Assembly (NCBI RefSeq): GCF_001421515.1
Contig: NZ_LMKM01000013.1
Location: forward strand, 35,000-98,999
Direction of reading: 5' to 3'
Length of the DNA stretch: 64,000 nt
Source: Pedobacter sp. Leaf216
GTDB lineage: Bacteria > Bacteroidota > Bacteroidia > Sphingobacteriales > Sphingobacteriaceae
In this document: positions 45,224-53,887 of the stretch, in pieces
How positions within the stretch are numbered: the stretch's first letter is position 1
How the letters are laid out: each line of letters starts with the position of its first letter
Made by a program: the position numbers and the translations under genes
The notes under the pieces: model-generated
Database searches by the model: none
The model's input: the letters and a program-made list of their open reading frames with translations, nothing else
What the model was told of the DNA's origin: nothing

Positions 45224-46120
45224 TTAATTCAAAAATTGGTCTTTGAATTGATTCGGTGAAGTACCCACTTCTTTTTTGAACAGGCGAGAAAAATAAGTGG
45301 TGTTCTCAAAACCAAGTAGATGCGAGATCTCCGAGACATTCAGATCGCCTTCAGCCAATAGGTTTTTCGCTTCTCCTATCAGAAAAAGATGGATCAGTTC
45401 CAGTGCCGTTTTACCTGTTTCTCCCTTCAACAGATCGGTTAGGTAACGGGGAGATATATGCAGTTTTTCTGCCATTAGCGCAACAGTGGGAAGGCCAGTT
45501 TCCTTGGTTTCCCGCTCCTGGAAATTAGCCGTAAGCAGCTCTTGGAACTTTGTAAGTGTTGACCCTGATAGTTGCGAACGATTTATAAATTGCCTTTTAT
45601 AAAAACGCTGTGCATATTTGAGCATGGCGTCAAGATGGCTGATAATGATGGCCTTGCTCAGCTCGTCGGTATTGTTGTTATATTCTTTTTCTATGCTGAA
45701 GTAGAGGTTCCAGATGATGTCTTCCTCTGCGGGTGAAAGGTGCAAGGCCTCATTCACCTCATAATCGAAATAGCCGTATTTTTTAATTTCATGGTAAAGG
45801 CTGGTTCCGGGCAGGAAGTCTTCGTGGATCATGATCAGAAAGCCTTTCTCTTCCAATTCGACATTTTTAAAGGAAACTTTCTGGCGGGGCCTTACAAAAG
45901 ACATCGAGCCACGGTCGTGGTCATATTTTGTTTTTCCATACTGCATACTGCCAGCTCTTAGCTTTTTAAACCCTATAACGTAAAATTCCGGGGAAAATTC
46001 GATTATACTGTTGCCATCACAAGCTTCCCGCTCACCGTAGGCCACGCTAAAAAGTGGATGTTCCGGAGGTTTTACGCCAAGCGCTTCGTGCAGCTCGCTA
46101 ATTTTTTTGAAATGATCCAT
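45224..46120 (-). CDS. AraC family transcriptional regulator, sister of the 52.8-kb gene
   Basis: A 298-residue regulator: N-terminal sensor ('HFKKISELHEALGVKPPEHP'), the linker 'GYFDYEVNEALHLSPAEEDI' and an AraC domain ('LHISPRYLTDLLKGETGKTA', 'NVSEISHLLGFENTTYFSRL'). It follows the SDR gene by 59 bp on the same strand, with a near-palindrome GGATTTACCGAATCC in the gap. The gene at 52781 is a close sister (very high identity throughout). Probably controls the SDR and nearby redox genes. Confidence 0.94.
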   Translation of the reverse strand: MDHFKKISELHEALGVKPPEHPLFSVAYGEREACDGNSIIEFSPEFYVIGFKKLRAGSMQYGKTKYDHDRGSMSFVRPRQKVSFKNVELEEKGFLIMIHEDFLPGTSLYHEIKKYGYFDYEVNEALHLSPAEEDIIWNLYFSIEKEYNNNTDELSKAIIISHLDAMLKYAQRFYKRQFINRSQLSGSTLTKFQELLTANFQERETKETGLPTVALMAEKLHISPRYLTDLLKGETGKTALELIHLFLIGEAKNLLAEGDLNVSEISHLLGFENTTYFSRLFKKEVGTSPNQFKDQFLN

Positions 46121-46179
46121 ATCTAGCTTTCATAAAAGCAGGATTCGGTAAATCCAAACCCTGCAAAGTTAAACTTCTG

Positions 46180-46998
46180 TTAGCCATGGGCTGCGACAGA
46201 AACATCCTGCCATGATTCCCATGTCTTTAAGCGCTCTTCGTAAGTATATTTTACCCAAGGTAATGTTGTTTTGCCCAATAACAGCCTTAACGGGGGATTA
46301 TCCGTATCCACCAGTTTTAGGATCGCTCCAACGGTTGCCGTAGGTTTGCCCGAGTCCTGTTCTGTGGCATGCTTATAAAAGTCCATCCTGATGTCATCGT
46401 AAGCAGCTGTTGGCTCGCTTGATGCAAGGGAATTGGTGCCGAAGAAATCCGTTGAGAAACCACCCGGTTCCAGTATGGTTACCTTAATGCCAAAACCGCC
46501 CACTTCGCCAGCCAGCGTTTCTGTAAGGCCTTCGATTGCGAACTTTGATGCACTGTACAAGCCCATCAAGGATACCGTATTAAGGCCAAGCGCACTCGAA
46601 AGCTGAATGATGTGCCCCGATTTCTGCTCCCGCATGATCGGCAAGACCGCCTGCATGGTCCATAACGAACCCAGTACATTTGTTTCAAATTGTTTCCTGA
46701 CATCCTGCTCGCTCAACTCTTCTACAGCTCCTACATGTCCGAAGCCAGCGTTATTTATCAGTACGTCTATGCGGCCAAAGTGTGCCTTTGCAGTTTGCAT
46801 CGATTCAAAGCTCATCTCTTTATCGGTTACATCAAGTTCCAGGACCAATAGATTTGATGGAAATTCCTTTATAAGGTCTTCCAGTGCATAGGGATTACGG
46901 ACAGCTGCAACTACGTTGTCTCCGCGTTTTAGGAACGCTTCTGTCCAGATACTGCCAAATCCGCGGGATGCGCCTGTTATAAAAATTGTCTTTGCCAT
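46180..46998 (-). CDS. SDR family oxidoreductase
   Basis: A 272-residue short-chain dehydrogenase with TGASRGFG, NNAGFGHVG, Ser in 'IIQLSSALGL' and YSASK. The start at 46998 (MAKTIF) is preferred; an upstream in-frame start at 47040 lies near the promoter. Its own promoter (TACTTTTG on the minus strand, 47062-47069) lies about 65 bp upstream. A second copy of this promoter and of the last codons of this gene survives at 52.6-52.7 kb. Confidence 0.93.
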   Translation of the reverse strand: MAKTIFITGASRGFGSIWTEAFLKRGDNVVAAVRNPYALEDLIKEFPSNLLVLELDVTDKEMSFESMQTAKAHFGRIDVLINNAGFGHVGAVEELSEQDVRKQFETNVLGSLWTMQAVLPIMREQKSGHIIQLSSALGLNTVSLMGLYSASKFAIEGLTETLAGEVGGFGIKVTILEPGGFSTDFFGTNSLASSEPTAAYDDIRMDFYKHATEQDSGKPTATVGAILKLVDTDNPPLRLLLGKTTLPWVKYTYEERLKTWESWQDVSVAAHG

Positions 46999-47056
46999 TA
47001 TGTTATATTTTAGTAATTGATAATGACAAAGTTCGGTCAATCATTCAGTGCTATAG

Positions 47057-47094
47057 TGATACAAAAGTAGGCAATAATGGAACGTTTTTACGTT
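47057..47094 (-). promoter_or_regulatory. Promoter/operator of the SDR-AraC unit, copy 1
   Basis: On the minus strand a perfect -7 box, TACTTTTG, is preceded by AACGTAAA direct repeats and AACGTT. Thirty of 38 bases match the plus-strand segment 52606-52643 upstream of the sister AraC gene, so this control region was duplicated with the unit. Confidence 0.6.
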
Positions 47095-47183
47095 GCCTTT
47101 ACGTTATGAAAGGCTTTTTATTCTCATATTCTACGGAATATTTCCTTTTAGGAACCATTCATTGGGAGTATACTCTGCAAGCT

Positions 47184-48503
47184 TTAAACACGCGGATCGG
47201 TTCCATATTGGTCAGGTGCACCAAGATGTTCTCGGAGGGTTTTGCCTTCATATTCCTGATGAAATAATCCCCGTTTTTGCAGGATCGGGACCACTTCATT
47301 TACAAAAGCGTCTATTCCATCTGAATCAACATCGGGTGAGATCCAGAATCCATCAGCTGCCCCGGCCTCAAACCATGGCTGCATGTGGTCTGATGCCTCA
47401 ACGCCTGGGCCTACGATCACAGGATGATAGTCTATCACGCCATGGGCAAGGATATCACGTAAACTCCAGCCTTCTTTCGCAATTTTTAGCGCATGTGATG
47501 ATCGCGGGTCGTATCGTGAAGGGCGTGCAAGGTCTAATTTCGCCTTTGGGATTGGTTCATTTATATGATTAATAGCCAGAGGTATTCCCAGCATTTGTTG
47601 CAGGTAGGCAATCCTTTGTGGAAACAGATGTTCGGTCATCTGAATACGACGATCGAGTGCTGTGCGCCTATCCTTGGCAATCGTGGTCATCAAGCCTGGA
47701 ATGTATTTGATCTCGTCGGCATCGCGTCCATAACGTTCTGCCGCAACCCTGAACGCATTGCGTTGTGCCTTCGCGTCTTCAATTGTAAAAGCGGAGCCAA
47801 TCACGGCGCTAGCAAACCGCCCGGCCAGTTCATGCGCATTTGGACTGCCGCCGGCGTGGAATATAATCGGCTGTCCCTGCTATGAGGGTGGGATATAAAG
47901 AGGGCCCCTTGAGCCTGCAAACTTTCCCTGTAGATTAATTGGCGCAATCTGGTCTTTGTGTGCAAATATTCCTGTTTCCTGGTTGTGCACCCAAGCTTCT
48001 TTTCCCCAACTGCCCCAAAGTGCCTGGATGATCTGAATGACCTCATGGGCACGGCCGTATCGTTCCTCGCTCGATGGGATACTTTTTCCGTAATTAGCCG
48101 CAACATCATCGCCACTTGAAGTGATTGCGTTCCAACCCGCCCTGCCGTGGCTCATGATATCCAGCGCCTTAAACTGCCTTGCTAAGTTGAAAGGTTCATT
48201 AAAGGTGGTCGAGCCAGTGGCAACCAGCCCAATATATTCCGTTTCCCTCGCAACTGCGGCCAGGGTCATCATTACATCGAGGTTGAAGTTGGGCGATTCG
48301 GTACCAATATCGGCCATGATCGCTCCCGGACCATCCGGCAGGAATATAAACTGGAACTTTCCACGCTCTGCCGCCTGGGCTTGTTTTACCCTTGCATCAA
48401 AACTCGTATAACTTTTGGGGTCAACTCCAGGCATACGCCATGCGCCGGGCTGGGAACCATATCCGTTTCCCAGGTGCAGGCCAATCAGCATCTGTCTTTC
48501 CAT
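47184..48503 (-). pseudogene. LLM-class flavin-dependent monooxygenase (NtaA/SnaA/DszA type) with amber stop
   Basis: A bacterial-luciferase-like oxidoreductase that would use FMNH2. The N-terminal part shows 'GAWRMPGVDPKSYTSFDARV', 'VATGSTTFNEPFNLARQFKA' and 'SHGRAGWNAITS', the hallmark of the NtaA group. At 47880-47882 the frame meets TAG after 'GPLYIPPS'. The same frame continues 'QGQPIIFHAGGSPNAHELAG' and runs normally to 'EHLGAPDQYGTDPRV'. Without the stop the protein would be about 439 residues, the family norm. A one-base change (GAG or CAG to TAG) explains it. It follows the NADP-reductase-like gene by 52 bp, which might supply reduced cofactor. Confidence 0.88.
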
Positions 48504-48555
48504 ATTAAAATTTTATCTGTTTTTTATTTTTGGGGACCTAAGTTGCGTTTGACCC

Positions 48556-49305
48556 TTACATGTACAACGTACGGTTAATACGAAGGATGAAATCCCAGTC
48601 GGCATTTTTATTGGAGATGCCATTCATCCGTTCTGTGATGATCTGAACCGAAAAATCCCTGCGTTTGGGCAAACGCTCTTTTTCTGCGGTATCAATCACT
48701 TTTGATAATTCCTCTATGGTAAGATCGGTACAGTATGCAGGTGCTCCTGGTTGCTGCCTCCAGGAATTTTCTAGGGAGCCTGTGTAAAAGGCATCGAATC
48801 CGGTATCCTCTACCAACCGCTTGGTAATCTCCCGATCAATTTCGCGGTCGGCGGCTATGGGAATGGCAATACGGCCTGGTTCTCCGGCAGGTCTGCCATT
48901 TGCGGCAAGAGAATATGCCAAGACTGCATTCCATGCTTTGGCAATGGGACGTCCGAGCTGTTCTTGAACCCATAGACTTTCAACTTGACCTGCTTCTAGA
49001 CGCTCAATTCTGCTGTCGCGTGCAGGTATGTAGTTAGAGGTATCGATTACTGTTACACTTTGCTGCACCTCTGCAAATAGCGGTGCAACCTTAGTGATCT
49101 GGTCTAAGGGAGTAGACAAAATGATTACATCCTTATCCTGTGCTGCCTGTTGCGCCGTTACTGCCACAGCTCCGGTGGCAAGGACTTCTTTATCCATATT
49201 CTCCGGCGACCTGGAATTTGCTACCGTCACCTCATGTCCGGCTTTTGCCAGCTTTAGCGCCAATGTCTTCCCGATGTATCCTGTACCTATTATTCCAATT
49301 TTCAT
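48556..49305 (-). CDS. F420-dependent NADP reductase-like protein, paralogue 1
   Basis: A 249-residue NAD(P)-binding protein starting 'MKIGIIGTGYIGKTLA' (GxGxxG) with 'DVIILSTPL' and the family tail 'NSWRQQPGAPAYCTDL'. It belongs to the NADPH-dependent F420 reductase/ProC-like superfamily (PF03807). Bacteroidota generally lack F420, so a flavin or other hydride acceptor is more likely (inference). It lies between the HxlR gene and the flavin monooxygenase on one strand and has an HxlR-type operator upstream. Four paralogues follow between 50.7 and 55.4 kb. Confidence 0.9.
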   Translation of the reverse strand: MKIGIIGTGYIGKTLALKLAKAGHEVTVANSRSPENMDKEVLATGAVAVTAQQAAQDKDVIILSTPLDQITKVAPLFAEVQQSVTVIDTSNYIPARDSRIERLEAGQVESLWVQEQLGRPIAKAWNAVLAYSLAANGRPAGEPGRIAIPIAADREIDREITKRLVEDTGFDAFYTGSLENSWRQQPGAPAYCTDLTIEELSKVIDTAEKERLPKRRDFSVQIITERMNGISNKNADWDFILRINRTLYM

Positions 49306-49369
49306 ACACTTAAATTTAAATAAAGTCGTGATGCAAAGTTAGTCGCGAATGGCTATACTTTATATAGTG

Positions 49370-49385
49370 CTTTCCCAAAGGAAAG
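49370..49385. promoter_or_regulatory. HxlR operator 2, before paralogue 1
   Basis: CTTTCCCAAAGGAAAG is the exact reverse complement of CTTTCCTTTGGGAAAG upstream of the HxlR gene (49785-49800). It lies about 65 bp before paralogue 1. Confidence 0.7.
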
Positions 49386-49402
49386 TAAGATAATTGATGC
49401 CT

Positions 49403-49765
49403 CTAGGAATTAAGCCCACATTTATCGGTAACAAATGTTCTGTGGTTTACTCCCCAATCTTTCAGTGAATATATGATTGGGGTTAAGGTATCGGCATAAC
49501 TTTCCAGAGTATATAGAATCTTAACAGGGTAGTCGCCCACAACAGAGCGTTTTAAAAGTCTATGTTGTTCGAGTTCCCTGAGTTCCTTGGCCAACACCTT
49601 TGGAGTTATTCCGGGGATGCTTTGCTGTATGTCCGTAAATCGGTCGTTGCCCACACCAACCGAGATAATGATCGGAAGTTTCCATTTACCGCTGATCACA
49701 TCGAGTGCATCCCTAACTGGTTTAATTGTATTCAAACAATCACAGTGTTCCTTTTTTTTAGCCAT
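49403..49765 (-). CDS. HxlR family transcriptional regulator
   Basis: A 120-residue winged-helix regulator. It has 'CLNTIKPVRDALDVISGKWK', 'GITPKVLAKELRELEQHRLL' and 'YTLESYADTLTPIIYSLKDWG', the family hallmarks, with N-terminal Cys residues (HCDC) that in HxlR proteins often sense quinones, aldehydes or oxidants. Two identical 16-bp palindromes, one before this gene and one before the next gene downstream, are its likely operators. It diverges from the SDR at 49907. Confidence 0.95.
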   Translation of the reverse strand: MAKKKEHCDCLNTIKPVRDALDVISGKWKLPIIISVGVGNDRFTDIQQSIPGITPKVLAKELRELEQHRLLKRSVVGDYPVKILYTLESYADTLTPIIYSLKDWGVNHRTFVTDKCGLNS

Positions 49766-49784
49766 TGTCTTTGTATTATTTCAC

Positions 49785-49800
49785 TTTCCTTTGGGAAAGT
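49785..49800. promoter_or_regulatory. HxlR operator 1
   Basis: CTTTCCTTTGGGAAAG, 19 bp upstream of the HxlR ATG and about 107 bp from the divergent SDR. It can serve autoregulation and perhaps control the SDR/paralogue 2-3 operon. Confidence 0.7.
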
Positions 49801-49906
49801 AGTATACAAAGGAAAGCAATATCTGATAACTTTGCAATAGTTATTTAATTGGCTGATTGCTATTGTTAGTGAAGCGATCTATTTATTGACTACCAAAAAA
49901 TATCAT

Positions 49907-50653
49907 ATGAAAAGACTCGAAGGAAAGGTGGCCATCATTACAGGTGCCGCAAGGGGAATGGGCGAGGCCCATGCACGATTGTTCGCCCAGGAAGGGGCCA
50001 AGCTGATACTGAGCGACGTACTGGAACAAGAAGGAAAACTGCTCGCTGATGAGCTTGGAGAGAACGTCATATTCCTAAAGCATGATGTGACCAACCAGGA
50101 ACAGTGGGAAGAAGTACTTAAGGTTGCAGAGGAAAAATTTGGACCGGTAACCGTTCTTGTGAACAATGCCGGCATTACGGGAGCCTTTGCCAATGTTGCC
50201 GAACTGGATTATCAGGAATATAAAAAAGTTATGGCCATCAATGCAGATGGGACATTCCTGGGCATGAAAACCGTAATCCCTTCCATGCTGAAAGCTGGGA
50301 AAGGCTCGATCGTAAATATCTCTTCGGTCTCAGGACTGCAGGTGGCGCCCGGCTCACCCAATGCAGCTTATGTGGGTAGCAAGTTTGCCGTAACAGGCCT
50401 TACAAAAATGGCTGCACTGGAATATGCAACCAGAAACATTCGTGTTAACTCGGTGCATCCTGGCGGGGTAAGGACAAATATTGTTCCTGATATAAGTGTT
50501 TTTGATGATCCGAAGCTGCTTGAGCCCACACCGATGGGGCGGTTTGCCGAGCCAGTAGAAATTTCCCATCTGGTATTGTTTCTGGCATCGGATGAGGCAT
50601 CTTACCTGACAGCTGCCGAATATAAGGTAGATGGTGGCATGACGGCCAAGTAA
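49907..50653 (+). CDS. SDR family oxidoreductase
   Basis: A 248-residue classical SDR ('IITGAARGMGEAHARLFAQ', 'VNNAGITG', 'SIVNISSVSG', YVGSK, 'YKVDGGMTAK'). The ATG at 49907 is chosen; a TTG at 49886 is upstream and unlikely. It is divergent from HxlR and 31 bp upstream of paralogue 2, with which it forms an operon through paralogue 3. Confidence 0.93.
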   Translation: MKRLEGKVAIITGAARGMGEAHARLFAQEGAKLILSDVLEQEGKLLADELGENVIFLKHDVTNQEQWEEVLKVAEEKFGPVTVLVNNAGITGAFANVAELDYQEYKKVMAINADGTFLGMKTVIPSMLKAGKGSIVNISSVSGLQVAPGSPNAAYVGSKFAVTGLTKMAALEYATRNIRVNSVHPGGVRTNIVPDISVFDDPKLLEPTPMGRFAEPVEISHLVLFLASDEASYLTAAEYKVDGGMTAK

Positions 50654-50684
50654 TGTGATTATATGAGAAGTTAAAAGATAAGAA

Positions 50685-51530
50685 ATGAAGATAGGAATAA
50701 TCGGTGCTGGCCTAATTGGCCAGACACTGGCCAAAAAGTTTAGTGCCTGTGGGCACCAGCTAGAGCTAGCCGACCGTAAAGGAAAAGTAGCAATTCAGGC
50801 TGTGGCCGATCCAGCAGGAGCAGAGGCCGTAGAGGTAGGCGAAGTTGTGCAGGATATTGATGTCCTGATCGTATCAATCCCCTTGGTCAATATACCAGAC
50901 CTTGTTGAAACCCTTAAAGGGAAAATAGCTTCCTCAACAATCATAGTGGAGACCACTAATTACTGGCCACACCGGGATGGGAATATTGAGGCTATTGATA
51001 AAGGCATGGTTAACAGTGTCTGGGTGCAGCAACAGTTTGGAAGACCTGTTATCAAGGCATTCAGTAATATCGCTGCCTATAGCATGGCTACAGAAGGCAA
51101 GGCCTCGGGAACTGCCGGCAGGATCGCCCTGGCTGTTTCGGGCGACGTTCAACAGGCTGTTGATGTGGTGAGGGGATTGGTGGATGAAGCCGGGTTTGAT
51201 GCGCTGGATGCCGGACAACTCGAAGATTCCTGGCGTCAGCAAGCTTGTGGCCCTGCGTACTGTACAGACCTGACCTTAACGGAACTTATAGATGCACGCA
51301 AAAAGGCAAAGAAAGAGGAGCTGAGAGAAAAGCAGGAACGGGCCTTTGGAAAGATGAAGGAACTTGACGACAGCTATTTCAATAACGTAGTGCTGGGCAA
51401 TTATCCTGATGGCTTTGTAGACCACGCAGTTGATATTAACCGGGCAATCAACCAGCTTCCGCCAAGAAAAAACTACAATAAGATCTATAGTATAATTGAA
51501 GAAAAATCACATTTAAATATCAAAAAATGA
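50685..51530 (+). CDS. F420-dependent NADP reductase-like protein, paralogue 2
   Basis: A 281-residue paralogue: 'MKIGIIGAGLIGQTLAKKFS', 'QQFGRPVIKAFSNIAAYSMA' and 'DSWRQQACGPAYCTDL'. It is about 30 residues longer than the others, with a charged C-terminal extension ('KKAKKEELREKQERAFGKMK') that looks helical. It overlaps paralogue 3 by 4 nt (ATGA), so the two are translationally coupled. Confidence 0.9.
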   Translation: MKIGIIGAGLIGQTLAKKFSACGHQLELADRKGKVAIQAVADPAGAEAVEVGEVVQDIDVLIVSIPLVNIPDLVETLKGKIASSTIIVETTNYWPHRDGNIEAIDKGMVNSVWVQQQFGRPVIKAFSNIAAYSMATEGKASGTAGRIALAVSGDVQQAVDVVRGLVDEAGFDALDAGQLEDSWRQQACGPAYCTDLTLTELIDARKKAKKEELREKQERAFGKMKELDDSYFNNVVLGNYPDGFVDHAVDINRAINQLPPRKNYNKIYSIIEEKSHLNIKK

Positions 51531-52282
51531 AAATAGGAATTATAGGAACAGGTGCCATTGGAGGCACAATAGCAAAAAAGATGGTGGCAGCAGGGCATCA
51601 GGTTTCGGTAAGCAATTCGGGCGAATTCGATGAACTGGAAAAGAAGGCAAGTGAACTCGGAGCATCGGCTGCAACAGTAGGTGATCTAGTTAAGGATGTG
51701 GATGTAGTCATATTATCGGTACCCACCATAGCCATTCCGAGACTGCCAAAAAACTTGTTTGACCAGGTGCCAAAAGATACCATTGTAGTGGATACTTCCA
51801 ACTACTATCCCTTCCGGGATGCTGACATTGATGAAATCAAGAAAGGTAAGGTAGAGAGCGTATGGGTTGCCGAACAAATCGGCCGTCCAGTAGTTAAGGC
51901 GTTCAATAATCTGCTGGCAGAAACCCTGGTGGCGAAAGGAAGACCGGAAGGCGCACCAGATCGTATTGCGATGGCGATTTCAGGCGATGAGGTAAAGGAC
52001 AAAGCAATTATATCCAGGCTCGTAAATGAAGCAGGCTTTGATGTTGTTGATGCCGGTGATCTGGAAAACTCATGGAGGCATCAGCCAGGAACTCCGGCCT
52101 ATTGCACAGAATTAAATGCAGGGGAGCTTGAACGGGCACTCCAGGACGGCATAAGGGCAGTAGCGCCTCAGATCAGGGACTCGGTGATTAAATTATTTTC
52201 GGAACGCACCAGTCAGCCCTCGCATGAGGAGATAGTTGAATATAATCGTTCGCTATTTCCTAAAAATCCAAAAACAAGTTAA
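51527..52282 (+). CDS. F420-dependent NADP reductase-like protein, paralogue 3
   Basis: A 251-residue paralogue: 'MKIGIIGTGAIGGTIAKKMV', 'AEQIGRPVVKAFNNLLAETL' and 'NSWRHQPGTPAYCTELNAG'. It overlaps paralogue 2 by ATGA and is closed by a strong terminator about 60 bp downstream. The tandem, coupled arrangement suggests they may form a heteromer or act on successive substrates (inference). Confidence 0.9.
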   Translation: MKIGIIGTGAIGGTIAKKMVAAGHQVSVSNSGEFDELEKKASELGASAATVGDLVKDVDVVILSVPTIAIPRLPKNLFDQVPKDTIVVDTSNYYPFRDADIDEIKKGKVESVWVAEQIGRPVVKAFNNLLAETLVAKGRPEGAPDRIAMAISGDEVKDKAIISRLVNEAGFDVVDAGDLENSWRHQPGTPAYCTELNAGELERALQDGIRAVAPQIRDSVIKLFSERTSQPSHEEIVEYNRSLFPKNPKTS

Positions 52283-52340
52283 CAACCGCTGTCCTTCCAT
52301 TGTCTAGAGACAGAACTTTCAAAAGATATAAATACGAATT

Positions 52341-52383
52341 AATCTCAATAGCCGTCACCTTGCACTATTGAGATTATTCTTTT
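52341..52383 (+). terminator. Rho-independent terminator after paralogue 3
   Basis: AATCTCAATAG and CTATTGAGATT form a perfect 11-bp stem with a 13-nt loop, followed by ATTCTTTTC. Confidence 0.85.
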
Positions 52384-52605
52384 CTAGCTGTGACCACGTT
52401 CGTATAGGCCTCTCCCATGATAAGGTGGATTTTTGCGCAAAATAGCAAGCATTCATACTATACTGCTTAATTTAGTTTAATTCGAGTTGATTTTGTTCCG
52501 GAAAGGAACTTAGATGTAAGGTAAAATGCCAACAGGTGATTGATGACGGTGCTGAAACTAATTTGTCTCGTTACTACAAACAACGGTTTCCTATAATAAT
52601 GGTCA

Positions 52606-52723
52606 GACGTTAAAATGTTTCAAAATTGTCTACTTCTGTATCATAAAAGCTGTCGGTTATTAACGGAAATTTGTCTTATACTATTCAGCCTGGCAGGATG
52701 TTGCTGTGGCGGAACATGGTTAA
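52606..52723 (+). pseudogene. Deletion scar: promoter, leader and last codons of a lost SDR gene
   Basis: The first 38 bp match the control region of the 46-47 kb SDR (30 of 38). The following leader 'ATTAACGGAAATTTGTC' matches that gene's 'ATTGACCGAACTTTGTC'. The sequence then jumps to codons reading A-W-Q-D-V-A-V-A-E-H-G-stop (52688-52723), against S-W-Q-D-V-S-V-A-A-H-G-stop at the end of the intact SDR. The ~800 bp between are missing. The spacer before the AraC gene is also shared (GATTTACC-AATCC). So an SDR-AraC unit was duplicated and this copy lost its SDR. The rest of the 52283-52780 gap holds only the terminator at 52341. Confidence 0.8.
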
Positions 52724-52780
52724 AAAAAACAACAGCAGCGGAACCTCGATTTACCAAATCCAGATTTAAATTGTAACAAT

Positions 52781-53671
52781 ATGAAGCATTTCAAAAAAAT
52801 AAGCGAACTGTATGAAGTTCTTGGGTTCAAGCCGCCTGAAGACCCTCTTTTCAGTGTGGCTTACGGTGATAGTTGCACCGGCATCAGCGACCTCGAATTT
52901 ACTTCGGCATTTTATATTATTGGATTCAAAAAGCTAAAATCAGGGATAATCCGCTACGGAAAAACCAAGTATGACCATGACCTTGGCGCTATGTCGTTCA
53001 TCAAGCCGCAACAGAGAGTACTGTTCAAAAATACCGAACTAAAGGAAAAGGGGTTTATGATCATTATCCACGAGGACTACTTACCTGGAACTTCGCTCTA
53101 TAGTGAGATTAAAAAGTACGGCTATTTCGACTACGAGGTCAATGAGGCACTGCATCTTTCACCAACCGAAGAAAGTATCATCTGGAACCTGTATTTCGCG
53201 ATAGAAAAGGAGTATAACAATAATACGGACGAACATAGCAAAATGATCATCATCAGTCATATTGATTCGATACTGAAATATGCGCAGCGTTTTTATAAAC
53301 GACAGTTTATTAACCGGACAGCATTAAGTGGGGCAACAGTTACCAGGTTCAACGCTTTGCTCGCAGCAGATCTCGAAGAAAGAAAATTGAAGCATACCGG
53401 GCTGCCTAGTGTGGCTTCACTGGCGGAAAAGATGCATATTTCGCCCCGTTATTTAACCGACCTGCTCAAAGAAGAAACGGGTAAAACCACTTTGGAACTT
53501 ATCCACCTTTTTTTAATTGCTGAGGCAAAGAATATGCTTACGGCGGGTGATATGAACATATCAGAGATTTCCTTGGCGCTTGGTTTTGAGAATCTTACCT
53601 ACTTCTCGCGTCTGTTTAAAAAAGAGGTAGGCAGTACTCCCAACAAATTCAGGGATAACTTATTGAATTAG
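52781..53671 (+). CDS. AraC family transcriptional regulator, sister of the 45.2-kb gene
   Basis: A 296-residue regulator nearly collinear with the one at 45.2 kb ('HFKKISELYEVLGFKPPEDP', 'GYFDYEVNEALHLSPTEESI', 'MHISPRYLTDLLKEETGKTT', 'NISEISLALGFENLTYFSRL'). It probably uses the duplicated SDR promoter at 52606-52643 as its own. It points towards paralogues 4 and 5 and may control them. A perfect small palindrome GATTTACCAAATC lies just upstream. Confidence 0.94.
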   Translation: MKHFKKISELYEVLGFKPPEDPLFSVAYGDSCTGISDLEFTSAFYIIGFKKLKSGIIRYGKTKYDHDLGAMSFIKPQQRVLFKNTELKEKGFMIIIHEDYLPGTSLYSEIKKYGYFDYEVNEALHLSPTEESIIWNLYFAIEKEYNNNTDEHSKMIIISHIDSILKYAQRFYKRQFINRTALSGATVTRFNALLAADLEERKLKHTGLPSVASLAEKMHISPRYLTDLLKEETGKTTLELIHLFLIAEAKNMLTAGDMNISEISLALGFENLTYFSRLFKKEVGSTPNKFRDNLLN

Positions 53672-53748
53672 GACATCCTGGTCTAGGTTCAGCTCAACCG
53701 TATCAACAGGTCGAACACCTTTTCAAAGATGATCAACTCCCAAAATAA

Positions 53749-53783
53749 AGGCCTCCATCTTTAGGTAACAGATGGAGAGGCCT
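53749..53783 (+). terminator. Hairpin after the AraC gene
   Basis: AGGCCTCCATCT pairs with AGATGGAGAGGCCT through a 2-nt bulge. There is no long T-run, so it may act as a weak terminator or a processing/attenuation hairpin before paralogue 4. Confidence 0.5.
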
Positions 53784-53887
53784 AGGCCTCTGGCTTGCTA
53801 AATTTTGTGACTGGACCAAGGAAATTCTAACAGTACAGAACAAAAAACTTAAAATTAAAAAAAATAAAAACGTTAAATACTTAAATT

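Noticed and set aside
29775..48503. Stop-codon reassignment or readthrough as a general explanation for the interrupted genes
   Set aside because: The interruptions are different (TAA, TAG, homopolymer, one-base deletion) and neighbouring intact genes use these stops normally.
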